Position numbers and translations under genes: made by a program
Origin: Aquaspirillum sp. LM1
GTDB lineage: Bacteria > Pseudomonadota > Gammaproteobacteria > Burkholderiales > Aquaspirillaceae
Assembly (NCBI RefSeq): GCF_002002905.1
Contig: NZ_CP019509.1
Location: 1,302,001-1,366,000 of the forward strand
Length of the DNA: 64,000 bases
Direction: 5' to 3'
Part shown: positions 43,551 to 53,413 of the stretch, in pieces
How positions within the stretch are numbered: the first letter of the stretch is position 1
Layout of the letters: each line of letters starts with the position of its first letter
Notes under the pieces: generated by a model
The model's database searches: none
Told to the model about the DNA's origin: nothing
Seen by the model: the letters and a program-made list of their open reading frames with translations, nothing else

Positions 43551-46376
43551 ATGTACACCGGCTATCAGAGTGGCTACCTTGCTCACGCGCTGTCGCTTGA
43601 GGGGGGGGCTGAGGACGCATTGACACAAACCATCGCCAGCGCCAAGGTAGACATGAATCCTCACCAGGTGGATGCGGCCTTGTTCGCGCTGGCTTCACCG
43701 CTTTCCCACGGTGTCATCCTTGCCGATGAAGTGGGTCTGGGCAAGACTATCGAAGCCAGCTTGGTGCTGGCGCAAAAATGGGCCGAGCACAAACGCCGCC
43801 TGCTATTGGTTGTTCCCGCTACCCTGCGCAAGCAATGGAGCCAGGAACTGGTCGAGAAATTTTCCCTGCCCTCGCGGATTCTCGAAGCCCGCAATTTCAA
43901 AGAAGCGCAAGCGGCTGGCGCAGATAACCCCTTTCAGACGGAAAGCGCCTTCGGCGAACCTGCCGTCGTCATCTGCTCCTATGAGTTTGCCTCACGCAAG
44001 CAAGTCGAACTGGCGGCCGTGTCCTGGGATCTGGTGGTGTTTGACGAAGCACACAAGCTGCGCAATTTCTATAAAGGCGAAAGCGCAAAGATCGCCAGCC
44101 GGCTTGATGCTGCGCTCAAAGGGCGTCCCAAGCTTTTGCTCTCTGCCACGCCGCTGCAAAACAACCTGCAGGAACTCTATGGCCTGATCGCCATCATCGA
44201 TCCGCATTTCTTCGGCAACCTCGACGCCTTCAAGGCCCGGTATTGCCGGCCAAAGCTGGAAAATGCCGAATTCGAGCAACTGCGCGACCGTCTGAAAACC
44301 ATCTGCAAACGCACCCTGCGCCGTCAGGTGCAAGAAACCGGCGGCATCAAATTTACCCGCCGCTACTCGATGACCGAGGACTTTCGGCCATCGCCGGATG
44401 AGCTCGAACTCTATCAGCAGGTTTCCGAATATCTTCAGGACGACACCATCCTGTCGATCAAACCCGGCGCTCGCCATCTGGTCACGCTGGTCATCCGCAA
44501 GATTCTGGCCTCGTCCTCCTTCGCCATCCAGGGCACGCTGACTACCATGATCGAGCGGTTGGAAAAACAGCTGCCGCTGACTGACGCGCTGAACGATTAC
44601 GACGCCATCGCCGATCTGGCCGATGAAGAAGGCATTGACGAAGAAGACACCGTCGATCCTGCTGCCCTGGCTGCGGAAGTTGATCAACTCAAGGGGTTTC
44701 GCCGCCTGGCTGACAGCATTGCCCGTGATGCCAAGGCTGACGCCTTGCTGCGCGTTCTCGGCAAAGCCTTCGATTTTGCCGAACGGCTGGGCGGTAAGCG
44801 CAAGGCGGTTATTTTCACTGAATCGGTGCGCACCCAATCGCAACTCAAGCAACTTCTTCAAGATAATGGCTACACCGGCAAAATCGCCATGCTTAATGGC
44901 AGCAATGCCGACCCGGACTCCAAAGCCATCCTGAAAAACTGGCTGAAACAGCATGAAGGCAGCGGTCGTATTTCTGGTGCCAAGACAGCTGACATGAAAG
45001 CCGCCCTGGTTGATCACTTTCGCGAAGCGGCGGAAATTCTTATCTGCACCGAAGCCGGCGCCGAAGGGATCAACCTGCAATTCTGCTCGCTGCTCATTAA
45101 TTACGACCTGCCGTGGAACCCGCAGCGGGTCGAGCAGCGGATTGGCCGCGTCCATCGTTACGGGCAAAAAAACGATGTTGTCGTGGTCAATTTCATTAAT
45201 AAGGGCAACCGGGCTGACCAACGGGTTTTCGAACTGCTCAGCGAGAAATTCCAGCTCTTTGAAGGCGTCTTTGGTGCTTCTGATGAAATTCTCGGCAGCA
45301 TCGAATCCGGTGTTGACATCGAGCGTCATATCCACGAGATTTATCAGCGCTGCAAGAACACCGATCAAATCGATGCCGAATTCGACCAGCTACAAGCCAA
45401 ATTCAAAGCCGAACTCGACGCCCGTACCACGGAAACCCGCCGCTCGGTACTGGAAAATCTTGACGTCGATGTCGTCAAACACCTCAACCTGACCAAGGAC
45501 AAGACCGAACAGCACGTCAACGACTATCAGGAAAAGCTGCTGTTGCTCGCCCGCATGATGCTGCCCAAGGCGCAGTTCGACGCCCATCGCTTTTTGCACG
45601 ACGGTCACTGGTACGACGTGCGCTGGCAGAAGGCCGAAAGCGCCCACGCTCGTTTCCTGCGCCCCAACGAAGGACTGGGTGCCACACTGCTTGCCGAGGG
45701 CAAGGCGGCCCTGGAAGCGCTGCCGGTCGCCACGCTTGAGTTCGATCTTGACCATACCCCCAACGGCCAGCATTCCCGCCTCCGCGACTTCGCCGGTCAA
45801 TCAGGTGAACTGCGGGTGGAAAAACTCGCCCTCACCACCGCCCGGCAGCGCATCGAACACCTGCTGGTCGCCGCTTGCAGCGACAGCGGCAACGTGCTGG
45901 ACAGTACACAGGCCGAACGCCTGCTTACTCTGCCGGCTCGCCTGCTCGATGCGGCGGACACCTCGCTGAATGAAGCCAGGCTGGCCGAACTCCTGGCACA
46001 ACAGGCCAGCCATAAGCTCGACGACGCATTGCGATTGAACGAACGCTACTTCACCGAAGAAAGCGAAAAACTCGACAGCTGGGCCGAAGACCGACGCATG
46101 GCTCTGGACATCCGCATCAAGCAACTCGACCAGGAAATCAAGGAAGCCCGCAAGGCCGTCCGCCAGTTGGCCTCACTGCAAGACAAGCTCAACATCAAGC
46201 GCGCCATCAAGCAGCTTGAGCAAGAACGCGACCGCGTGATGCTTGACTACCACGAAGAAAAAAAACGCATCGACGCCGAAGAAGATCAACTGCTCAACGA
46301 AATCGAAGCCGCGCTGAAACTCACGCCGCAGCGCCAGCGCCTGTTTGCCATCCGCTGGCGCTTGAAAGCCTCATGA
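43551..46376 (+). CDS. SNF2-type DEAD/DEAH helicase (defence island)
   Basis: A 941-residue superfamily-2 ATPase. Motif I is ADEVGLGKTIEAS (GLGKT 62-66), motif II VVFDEAHKLRN (DEAH 165-168), motif III LLLSATPLQNN, and the C-terminal helicase lobe has CTEAGAEGINLQFCS and QRVEQRIGRVHRYGQ (motifs V and VI). This is the RapA/SNF2 DNA translocase type. The last ~150 residues form a coiled coil (DIRIKQLDQEIKEARKAV). AAAGGA lies eight bases before the chosen ATG; an upstream ATG at 43506 lacks a ribosome site. It leads an operon with an AlbA_2 protein, a methyltransferase and a restriction helicase. A translocation or remodelling role in DNA restriction is inferred. Confidence 0.87.
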   Translation: MYTGYQSGYLAHALSLEGGAEDALTQTIASAKVDMNPHQVDAALFALASPLSHGVILADEVGLGKTIEASLVLAQKWAEHKRRLLLVVPATLRKQWSQELVEKFSLPSRILEARNFKEAQAAGADNPFQTESAFGEPAVVICSYEFASRKQVELAAVSWDLVVFDEAHKLRNFYKGESAKIASRLDAALKGRPKLLLSATPLQNNLQELYGLIAIIDPHFFGNLDAFKARYCRPKLENAEFEQLRDRLKTICKRTLRRQVQETGGIKFTRRYSMTEDFRPSPDELELYQQVSEYLQDDTILSIKPGARHLVTLVIRKILASSSFAIQGTLTTMIERLEKQLPLTDALNDYDAIADLADEEGIDEEDTVDPAALAAEVDQLKGFRRLADSIARDAKADALLRVLGKAFDFAERLGGKRKAVIFTESVRTQSQLKQLLQDNGYTGKIAMLNGSNADPDSKAILKNWLKQHEGSGRISGAKTADMKAALVDHFREAAEILICTEAGAEGINLQFCSLLINYDLPWNPQRVEQRIGRVHRYGQKNDVVVVNFINKGNRADQRVFELLSEKFQLFEGVFGASDEILGSIESGVDIERHIHEIYQRCKNTDQIDAEFDQLQAKFKAELDARTTETRRSVLENLDVDVVKHLNLTKDKTEQHVNDYQEKLLLLARMMLPKAQFDAHRFLHDGHWYDVRWQKAESAHARFLRPNEGLGATLLAEGKAALEALPVATLEFDLDHTPNGQHSRLRDFAGQSGELRVEKLALTTARQRIEHLLVAACSDSGNVLDSTQAERLLTLPARLLDAADTSLNEARLAELLAQQASHKLDDALRLNERYFTEESEKLDSWAEDRRMALDIRIKQLDQEIKEARKAVRQLASLQDKLNIKRAIKQLEQERDRVMLDYHEEKKRIDAEEDQLLNEIEAALKLTPQRQRLFAIRWRLKAS

Positions 46377-46386
46377 GGAAAGCCCC

Positions 46387-47664
46387 ATGATCGATACCAC
46401 CGACCTCATCCGCGAACTCCTCTACCAGGTCCGGCTCGGCGAAGATTCCGCCTACGAATTCAAGAGCATTGCCATCAAGGGCAAGAAGGTCGAACAGCCG
46501 CACCGAGACAGCGTCGCCGACGAACTCGCCGCCTTCGCCAACGCGCGTGGCGGCATTCTGGTGTTGGGGGTGGCCGACAAAACGCGGGAAGTCGAAGGCA
46601 TCGCCCGCGAAGACCTCGACACCGTAGACTTGTGGCTGGCCAACATCGCCAGCCAACTCGTCGATCCGCCGTTACCCATCGAAACCCGGCTGGTCGAAAT
46701 CCCCAACCGCCAGGGCGAAGCCAAACCCGTTGTCTGGGTGCGCGTCGCCAAGAGCGTTTTCGTCCACCGCAGTCCGAGCGGCTACTACCACCGCGTGGGC
46801 TCCAGCAAGCGGGAAATGTCACCGGAACTGCTGGCCCGGATATTCCAGCAGCGCAGCATGGTGCGCCTGATCCGTTTCGACGAGCAGCTTGTTCCCCAGG
46901 CCGAAAAGGAAGCCATCGCCCCGGAACTCAAGGTCCGCTTCCTGCGCGGTGACCTGCCGGAACAGACGCAGCTCAAGAAGCTCTACCTGATCGGCGACGA
47001 CGAAAGTGGTACAACGCGGCTCACCGTCAGCGGCGTGCTGCTGCTTACCGCGCGCCCGGCAGATTTTCTTTCATCGGCCTACGTCCAGTGCGTTGCCTAT
47101 TCCGGCACTGAGCGCAATGCCGAATACCAGCTTGACGCCCAGGACTGCGATGGCCCGGTGGATGAGCAAATTCGCCTTGCTTTCCACTTCGTCAAACGCA
47201 ATATGCGCACCGAAGCCGTCAAGCGCCCCGGCCGCATCGACATTCCGCAATACGACCTGGCCGCCGTGTTTGAAGCCATCGTCAATGCCGTTGCCCACCG
47301 CGACTATTCGATGCACGGCGCGCGCATCCGCCTGCACCTGTTTGCCGACCGCCTCGAACTTTCCACCCCCGGCGGCCTGCCCAACAGCCTGACCATCGAC
47401 AGCATGGACGCCAACAGCATCACCCGTAACGAAACCCTGGTGAATTTGCTGTCGCGCTATTATCCTGCCGACCCGGTCAGCAAACGGCAGAACCTGATCG
47501 AACGGCGTGGCGAAGGTGTGCCCACGATTTTGAACGCCAGCGAAAAGCTGTCGCTACGCCGACCGCTGTACCAGCAGCTTGATCACACCGAACTCAAGCT
47601 CACCATTTACGCCGCCAGCCGCGAGAAAAACGGCCTGGTGGCGCAGTTCACCGCAGAAGAATAA
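46387..47664 (+). CDS. AlbA_2 (Schlafen-like) and GHKL-type ATP-binding domain protein
   Basis: A 425-residue protein of the COG2865 type. Residues about 15-135 are the AlbA_2 domain (EDSAYEFKSIAIKGKK, DELAAFANARGGILVLGVAD, YYHRVGSSKREMSPELL), and the C-terminal half carries a GHKL-like ATPase (FEAIVNAVAHRDYSMHGARI, LELSTPGGLPNSL, RRGEGVPTIL). Such proteins often appear next to restriction or defence genes, either as regulators or as nucleic-acid sensors; the exact role is not known. It starts 10 bases after the helicase stop with AGGAAAG as ribosome site, so it belongs to the same operon. Confidence 0.85.
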   Translation: MIDTTDLIRELLYQVRLGEDSAYEFKSIAIKGKKVEQPHRDSVADELAAFANARGGILVLGVADKTREVEGIAREDLDTVDLWLANIASQLVDPPLPIETRLVEIPNRQGEAKPVVWVRVAKSVFVHRSPSGYYHRVGSSKREMSPELLARIFQQRSMVRLIRFDEQLVPQAEKEAIAPELKVRFLRGDLPEQTQLKKLYLIGDDESGTTRLTVSGVLLLTARPADFLSSAYVQCVAYSGTERNAEYQLDAQDCDGPVDEQIRLAFHFVKRNMRTEAVKRPGRIDIPQYDLAAVFEAIVNAVAHRDYSMHGARIRLHLFADRLELSTPGGLPNSLTIDSMDANSITRNETLVNLLSRYYPADPVSKRQNLIERRGEGVPTILNASEKLSLRRPLYQQLDHTELKLTIYAASREKNGLVAQFTAEE

Positions 47665-47671
47665 GCCACTG

Positions 47672-49357
47672 ATGACCACCCAGACCAAACTCGAACTCAC
47701 CTGGCCCGGCAAACACAAGCGCCCACGGCTCGAACCGCGCATCCTGCTCGAAGACAAGGCGCTGTCGCACCACGCCGCGCCGCGCACCGCCCCCGATCTG
47801 GTCGAACAAGCCGCCGACGCAGCGCCGACCGCCTTCGACGACAACCTGCTGATCCAGGGCGACAACCTGCTGGCGCTGAAAGCGCTGGAAGGCAAATACG
47901 CCGGCAAGGTCAAATGTGTATTCATCGACCCACCCTACAACACCGGCAGCGCCTTCACCCACTACGACGACGGGGTGGAGCATTCGATGTGGCTGACGCT
48001 GATCCGCGACCGGCTGGAAATCATCCGGACGCTGCTGGCGGAGGATGGCTCGTTGTGGATCACGATTGACGACAACGAGGCGCACTACCTGAAGGTGGTG
48101 TGCGATGAGATCTTTGGACGGAAAAATTTCGTAGCGACTTGCGTATGGGAGAAAGACAAAGGTGGGCGCGGAGATGCCGACATCTCCCTGTCACATGACA
48201 ACATACTTGTATATGCGAAAGAGCGTGCGCTTTGGTCGGACTACCGGAATTTGATGCCGCGTACAGAAACACAGCTTGGAAGATTTAAAAATCCCGACAA
48301 TGACCCGCGAGGCGCTTGGCGCCAGGGGGATGATGGAACAGCAAAGAGTGGGACTGAAAAGCAGCGATTCCCAGTCACATTACCATCGGGAAGAATTGTC
48401 ACCCCGCCGCCCGGTCGATACTGGGCCTTTTCAAAGGAAACTCTGGCTACAGCAAGGGTGGAAGGACGAGCCTACTTTGGTACCGATGGTGACCGGCTCC
48501 CGATTATCAAACGCTATCTCACTGAAGTACGTGATGGAGTTGCTCCGCGGACCTGGTGGTCAGCGGATGAGGTGGGGACAAATCAGCAGGCAAAACGCGA
48601 CCATTTGAACAAGCTTCTAACAGACATCGATCCATTCTCCACGCCCAAACCCGAAAGCTTGATTCAGAGAATTGTCCACATCGCCACCAACCCCGGCGAC
48701 CTCGTCCTCGACTCCTTCGCCGGTTCCGGCACTACTGGCGCCGTCGCGCACAAGATGGGCCGGCGCTGGATCATGGTCGAACTGGGCGAGCATTGCCATA
48801 CCCACATCGTGCCGCGCCTGAAAAAGGTCATTGATGGCGACGACCCCGGCGGTATCACCAAGGCGGTGGGCTGGCAGGGTGGCGGCGGTTTCCGCTATTA
48901 CCGTCTGGCGCCCTCGCTGCTCAAGAAGGACAAATGGGGCCACTGGGTCATCAACCCGGAATACAACGGCGAAATGCTTTCCGAAGCCATGTGCAAGCTG
49001 ATGGGCTTCACTTATGCCCCCAGCCAGTCCAGTTTTTGGCAGCACGGGCGCAGTACGGAAACCGACTTCATCTACGTCACCACTGGCAGCCTCTCGCATG
49101 ACCAGTTGCGCGTCATCAGCGAGGAAGTCGGCAACGAGCGTTCGCTGTTGATTTGCTGCAAGGCCTTCATGGCCGACGTCACGGCTTTCCCCAACCTGAC
49201 GCTGAAGAAAATCCCCAAAACGGTATTGCACAAGTGCGAGTGGGACCACGACGATTACAGCTTCAAGATCGACGTACTGGCGGAAGCGGAACCGCTGTCC
49301 GAGGAAGAGGATGAGTTCGAACTGAATGCCGGAAATGAGGATGCTGCTGATGCGTGA
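47672..49357 (+). CDS. Site-specific DNA adenine methyltransferase, type III Mod-like
   Basis: A 561-residue beta-class N6-adenine methyltransferase: catalytic motif IV FIDPPYNTG (DPPY 86-89) precedes the AdoMet motif DSFAGSGTTGAVAHKMG (about 345-360). The variable segment between them (residues ~150-310) should contain the target recognition domain; its DNA is AT-richer than the rest (about 48.1-48.65 kb), which fits exchange of specificity modules. The C-terminus is acidic (SEEEDEFELNAGNEDAA). It begins seven bases after the AlbA_2 stop, and its 3' end overlaps the restriction subunit. Confidence 0.9.
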   Translation: MTTQTKLELTWPGKHKRPRLEPRILLEDKALSHHAAPRTAPDLVEQAADAAPTAFDDNLLIQGDNLLALKALEGKYAGKVKCVFIDPPYNTGSAFTHYDDGVEHSMWLTLIRDRLEIIRTLLAEDGSLWITIDDNEAHYLKVVCDEIFGRKNFVATCVWEKDKGGRGDADISLSHDNILVYAKERALWSDYRNLMPRTETQLGRFKNPDNDPRGAWRQGDDGTAKSGTEKQRFPVTLPSGRIVTPPPGRYWAFSKETLATARVEGRAYFGTDGDRLPIIKRYLTEVRDGVAPRTWWSADEVGTNQQAKRDHLNKLLTDIDPFSTPKPESLIQRIVHIATNPGDLVLDSFAGSGTTGAVAHKMGRRWIMVELGEHCHTHIVPRLKKVIDGDDPGGITKAVGWQGGGGFRYYRLAPSLLKKDKWGHWVINPEYNGEMLSEAMCKLMGFTYAPSQSSFWQHGRSTETDFIYVTTGSLSHDQLRVISEEVGNERSLLICCKAFMADVTAFPNLTLKKIPKTVLHKCEWDHDDYSFKIDVLAEAEPLSEEEDEFELNAGNEDAADA

Positions 49358-52157
49358 GACCATCGACGGCAGCCGGGCCGCGCAGCAAATCGCCGCCCGG
49401 CTTTCCCTGCGCGGGCCGCAGCGCGAATCCCTGGACATCCTGGCCGGGCTGCTGGAAAAGCTGGAACTCACCAAGGATGCCGACCTGCAACACTGGTTGA
49501 AGACCATCCGCGCCCAGTATCCGACGGTGGAAAAGTTCGAGCGCGATTTCCCCACGCTGTGCTTTGCGCTGGCCACCGGCGTGGGCAAGACCCGGCTGAT
49601 GGGTGCCATCATCGCCTGGCTGTTCATCACCGGGCGCAGTCGGCATTTCTTTGTACTGGCTCCCAACCTGACCATCTACGAAAAACTCAAGAACGATTTT
49701 ACCCTGGGCCACCCGAAATACGTTTTTGCCGGCATTCCCGAACTGGCGCAGATGGCACCGGTGGTGATTACCGGCGAGGATTACGAAGATGGACGGGGTG
49801 TGCGGCTGGATTTTGCCGTGCCGGCAACGTTGACTGGCGACATGTTCGGCACGGATTCAGCACCGCATATCAACATCTTTAATATTTCCAAAATCAACGC
49901 TCGCGACAACAAGAAAGGCGCGGCCAAGTCCAGCGTGGCGCGGGTGCGCCGTTATCAGGAATACCTTGGTGAATCCTACTTCGACTACTTGGCCACTCTA
50001 CCCGACCTCGTGGTGCTGATGGACGAAGCGCACCGTTACTATGCCAGCGCCGGGGCCAAGGCGATCAACGACTTGAAGCCGGTGCTCGGCATCGAGCTGA
50101 CAGCCACACCCAAGACGGTGGGTGCCAATCCGCGCCAGTTTGCCAACATCGTCTATCACTATCCGCTGTCCCGCGCCTTGCAGGACGGCTATGTGAAGAT
50201 TCCGGCGGTGGCGACGCGCAAGGACTTCCGCGCCGACCAGGTCAGTGCCGAGCGGCTGGAGGAAATCAAGCTGGAGGATGGCATCCACCATCACGAATTC
50301 GTCAAGGTGGCACTGGAAAACTACGCCCGGACTCATGAGCAGCCGGTGGTCAAACCTTTCATGCTGGTGGTGGCACAGGATACGGCGCATGCCTCGGCAT
50401 TGAAGGCCAAGCTCGAATCCGAAAGCTTCTTCAACGGCCATTACCAGGGCCGGGTGATCGAGGTGCATTCCAACCAGTCCGGCGAAGAGTCCGACGAGGC
50501 CATGGCCCGCCTGCTGGCAGTGGAGTATGACGAGAAGACCGAGGTGGTCATCCACGTCAACAAGCTCAAGGAAGGCTGGGACGTCACCAATCTGTACACG
50601 ATCGTGCCGCTGCGCGCTTCAGCCTCAGAAATCCTCACCGAGCAAACCATCGGTCGCGGGCTTCGCCTGCCCTTCGGTAAACGCACGGGGGTGGAGGCGG
50701 TGGACCGGCTGTGCATCATCGCCCACGACCGTTTCCAGGACATTGTCGACCGCGCCAACGACCCCGAGTCGATCATCCGGAAAACCGTCTATATTGGCGC
50801 CACAGAAGATGCCGACGTGCCGGACAAGCAGCCACACCTGCTCAACACCGGGTCGGTGCTCGACATCCTGTGTACCGGCCACCAGCCGGAGCAGGATGGA
50901 AAAACAATCGATGAGGCCGTCACCGGAACAACACCCGACAAGCCCGTTAGCCCGGAGGAATCCCGCCTGGCAGAACTGGCCTTGCGCGCCGTGCAGCAGG
51001 AGGCGGCCAGCCTGCCGTCGAGCAAGGCCTTGAACGATGCCGAGGTACAACAGCGGCTGGTGACCAAGGTCCGCCGCTGGGCCGAGGAAGCCGCCCCGCC
51101 GCAGGCCAGCCTGCCGGGGATGGAAGCGGCCAAGCCTGCCAGCCCCGAAGCGCTGGTCTCGCAGGTAGTGCGCCACGTCACCGAGCGCCTGATCGAACTG
51201 ACCATCGACGTACCGCAGATCACGGTGTTGCCGACGCGCGAAGTCAATTACCGTTTTCAGGAATTCACGCTGGAAGGCTTGGAGAAGATCGCCTACCAGC
51301 CAGTCAGCCAGGAATTACTGTTGCTGCATCTGGAAGACAATCAGCAGGCGCGCATCCAGTGGGAAGGTTCCGACGTTCAGGAAATCCGCCCCGAGGATTA
51401 CATCGTCCGCCAACTGGTCGATCAGGATGCTATCGATTACGACGAACACGCCGACCTGCTCTACGGGCTGGCGGCTCAAGTCGTCGCCCGTCTGCGCGAA
51501 CATCTGGGCGGCGACGAGGACAAGCTGGAAAACGTGCTGATTTATTGGCAGCGGCAACTGGGTGAATTTGTCTGGGCGCAGATGCAGCGGCATGTCTGGG
51601 TCACGCCGACAGATTACATTGGCAAGGTGACTCAGGGTTTTGACGTGCTGAAACCCGCTAGTTTCACGCTGGCCGCCAGCGAATATCCCCGTGATTTCCG
51701 CGCTCCCATTACCGACAAGCGCCTGGTGCGCCAGATGGTGTTCAAGGGCTTCCGGAAGTGCTGCTATCCCTATCAGAAATTCCAGTCGGTCGAGGGCGAA
51801 TGGCGGCTGGCGCAGATACTGGAGGACGAACCGGCTGTCCTCAAATGGATGAAACCAGCACCGGGGCAGTTCCGTATCGAATACCAGAGTGGCAGGAATT
51901 ACGAGCCGGATTTTGTGGTGGAAACGGCGGATGCCTGCCTGCTCATCGAACCAAAGCGGGCCGACCAGATGGCGCAGGACGATGTGCAGGCCAAGGCGCG
52001 GGCAGCACTGCGCTGGTGCGGCTACGCCAATCAACACGTGGCGCAGCATGGCGGCAAGCGCTGGCACTATCTGCTGGTGCCGGATACGGCCATTCAGCTG
52101 GGACGCAGCGTCAAAACCCTGTGTTCCGAGTTTGCTTTACCCGGGGAGATATCATGA
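49326..52157 (+). CDS. Type III restriction-like helicase-nuclease (Res-like)
   Basis: A protein of up to 943 residues that cuts unmodified DNA together with the methyltransferase. The helicase has Walker A LATGVGKTRLMGAI, DEAH in VVLMDEAHRYY, ELTATPKTVG and EQTIGRGLRLPFG. The C-terminal nuclease is PD-(D/E)xK: EPDFVVETADACLLIEPKR supplies Asp, Glu and Lys. The start is ambiguous: ATGs at 49326, 49335, 49341 and 49350 all lie within the end of the methyltransferase gene; 49350 has GAGG at usable distance. The stop overlaps an ATG (ATGA) that opens only a 10-codon frame. Confidence 0.9.
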   Translation: MPEMRMLLMRETIDGSRAAQQIAARLSLRGPQRESLDILAGLLEKLELTKDADLQHWLKTIRAQYPTVEKFERDFPTLCFALATGVGKTRLMGAIIAWLFITGRSRHFFVLAPNLTIYEKLKNDFTLGHPKYVFAGIPELAQMAPVVITGEDYEDGRGVRLDFAVPATLTGDMFGTDSAPHINIFNISKINARDNKKGAAKSSVARVRRYQEYLGESYFDYLATLPDLVVLMDEAHRYYASAGAKAINDLKPVLGIELTATPKTVGANPRQFANIVYHYPLSRALQDGYVKIPAVATRKDFRADQVSAERLEEIKLEDGIHHHEFVKVALENYARTHEQPVVKPFMLVVAQDTAHASALKAKLESESFFNGHYQGRVIEVHSNQSGEESDEAMARLLAVEYDEKTEVVIHVNKLKEGWDVTNLYTIVPLRASASEILTEQTIGRGLRLPFGKRTGVEAVDRLCIIAHDRFQDIVDRANDPESIIRKTVYIGATEDADVPDKQPHLLNTGSVLDILCTGHQPEQDGKTIDEAVTGTTPDKPVSPEESRLAELALRAVQQEAASLPSSKALNDAEVQQRLVTKVRRWAEEAAPPQASLPGMEAAKPASPEALVSQVVRHVTERLIELTIDVPQITVLPTREVNYRFQEFTLEGLEKIAYQPVSQELLLLHLEDNQQARIQWEGSDVQEIRPEDYIVRQLVDQDAIDYDEHADLLYGLAAQVVARLREHLGGDEDKLENVLIYWQRQLGEFVWAQMQRHVWVTPTDYIGKVTQGFDVLKPASFTLAASEYPRDFRAPITDKRLVRQMVFKGFRKCCYPYQKFQSVEGEWRLAQILEDEPAVLKWMKPAPGQFRIEYQSGRNYEPDFVVETADACLLIEPKRADQMAQDDVQAKARAALRWCGYANQHVAQHGGKRWHYLLVPDTAIQLGRSVKTLCSEFALPGEIS

Positions 52158-52186
52158 GCGAGACCCCAACGCACTCCCGGAAATGA
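52154..52186 (+). other. Ten-codon ATGA-coupled frame, possible remnant of a lost fifth gene
   Basis: MSETPTHSRK-stop starts in the overlap with the Res-like stop codon. It is too short to be a normal protein; a truncated downstream operon member is one explanation, chance another. The following stretch to 52476 contains no gene that I can see. Confidence 0.25.
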
Positions 52187-52476
52187 GCGCAAGTCAAAAA
52201 TAGATGTTGCTCTGCAGCAATCCGAGTCAGCCAGAGCGGATATGTCTGTCAAACAAGGCTGTCAGCAAAGATTGCCGAAATTGTCAGTTGCCTTGTGCGC
52301 CGGATTCACTCCCCGTGCGTTCGGTAATTCGCAGCAGAATGCTTGTACCGAACCCGATAACCGGGTTTGGTACGATCTGACATTGGTGGCGGAACACCGC
52401 ACCGGATGATGGTGGTTTTGACAGCCAGCCGGCAGACTCGCACAATCAGACTCTTTGCCTGCTCAGGATTCTGGCC

Positions 52477-53322
52477 ATGACCGCCACCTTGCCCCCGTCA
52501 CATCTGATTGCCCAACATGTTGCCAGCGCCCTGGCGGAGGACATTGGCCCACGGGACTGGACTGCCGAGCTGATTCCGGCCAATACCATTGCCCGCGCCA
52601 CCGTGGTGGCGCGCGAAGCGGCGGTGATTGCCGGTCAGGCCTGGTTCAGCGAATGCTTTCGTCAGGTGGACCCGCGTTGCCATGTCATCTGGCGGGTGCA
52701 GGAAGGTGAAATGGTGTTTGCCGACACCGAGCTGTGTACGCTGGACGGCCCGGCGCGGGCCTTGCTGACTGCTGAGCGCTCGGCGCTTAATTTCTTGCAA
52801 ACCCTGTCTTCCACCGCCACGCTGACCCGCCGCTACGCCGATGCAATTGCCGGCTACAAGGCGCGGATCATGGACACCCGCAAAACCTTGCCCGGCCTGC
52901 GCGTGGCGCAGAAATATGCGGTGACGGTGGGCGGCGGGGTGAACCAGCGCGTGGGGCTGTTTGACGGCATTCTGATCAAGGAAAACCACATCATGGCCGC
53001 TGGCGGCATCCGCCAGGCGCTGGAAGTGGCATCCGCCCTGGCACCCAGCAATGTCAGTGTGCAGATTGAAGTGGAAACCCTGCAGGAAATGGCCGAGGCA
53101 CTGGATGCCGGTGCCCGGCTGGTGCTGCTGGACAATATGTCGCTGCACGATATGCGCGCAGCAGTGCAACTGGCAGCCGGCTACGCCGAGCTGGAAGCGT
53201 CGGGCAATGTGTCGCTGGACACCGTAGCCGCCATTGCCGCCACCGGAGTAGACCGGATTTCCATTGGCAAGCTGACCAAGGACGTGTCGGCGGTGGATTT
53301 GTCGATGCGCTTTGCCTTGTAA
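52477..53322 (+). CDS. nadC: Nicotinate-nucleotide pyrophosphorylase (carboxylating) NadC
   Basis: De novo NAD synthesis: converts quinolinate and PRPP to nicotinate mononucleotide. The 281-residue protein shows the full QPRTase pattern, including LTAERSALNFLQTLSSTATL, MDTRKTLPGLRVAQKYAVTV, GLFDGILIKENHI, IEVETLQEMAEALDAGA and VDRISIGKLTKD. It is a single gene with its own hairpin terminator. It sits beside an island of putative NAD-consuming defence genes, which is probably coincidental. Confidence 0.96.
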   Translation: MTATLPPSHLIAQHVASALAEDIGPRDWTAELIPANTIARATVVAREAAVIAGQAWFSECFRQVDPRCHVIWRVQEGEMVFADTELCTLDGPARALLTAERSALNFLQTLSSTATLTRRYADAIAGYKARIMDTRKTLPGLRVAQKYAVTVGGGVNQRVGLFDGILIKENHIMAAGGIRQALEVASALAPSNVSVQIEVETLQEMAEALDAGARLVLLDNMSLHDMRAAVQLAAGYAELEASGNVSLDTVAAIAATGVDRISIGKLTKDVSAVDLSMRFAL

Positions 53323-53352
53323 GCGCGCCTTTCCCAACTGTAATGTGCTTCG

Positions 53353-53377
53353 CGCCCGGCCACCTGCCGGGCGTTTT
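53353..53377 (+). terminator. Terminator after nadC
   Basis: CGCCCGGC-CACCT-GCCGGGCG is a perfect eight-base stem followed by TTTT. TACAAT (53382-53387) just after could be the -10 box of the next gene. Confidence 0.8.
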
Positions 53378-53413
53378 CGCCTACAATGCGCGGTTTGTTG
53401 AAAGCTTTTATCC

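Noticed and set aside
43551-52157. DISARM assignment for the SNF2/methyltransferase island
   Set aside because: It has an SNF2-type helicase and a methyltransferase but no recognisable DrmA, DUF1998 protein DrmB or phospholipase-D-like DrmC; the Res-like PD-(D/E)xK protein and AlbA_2 protein point to a type III-like system instead.
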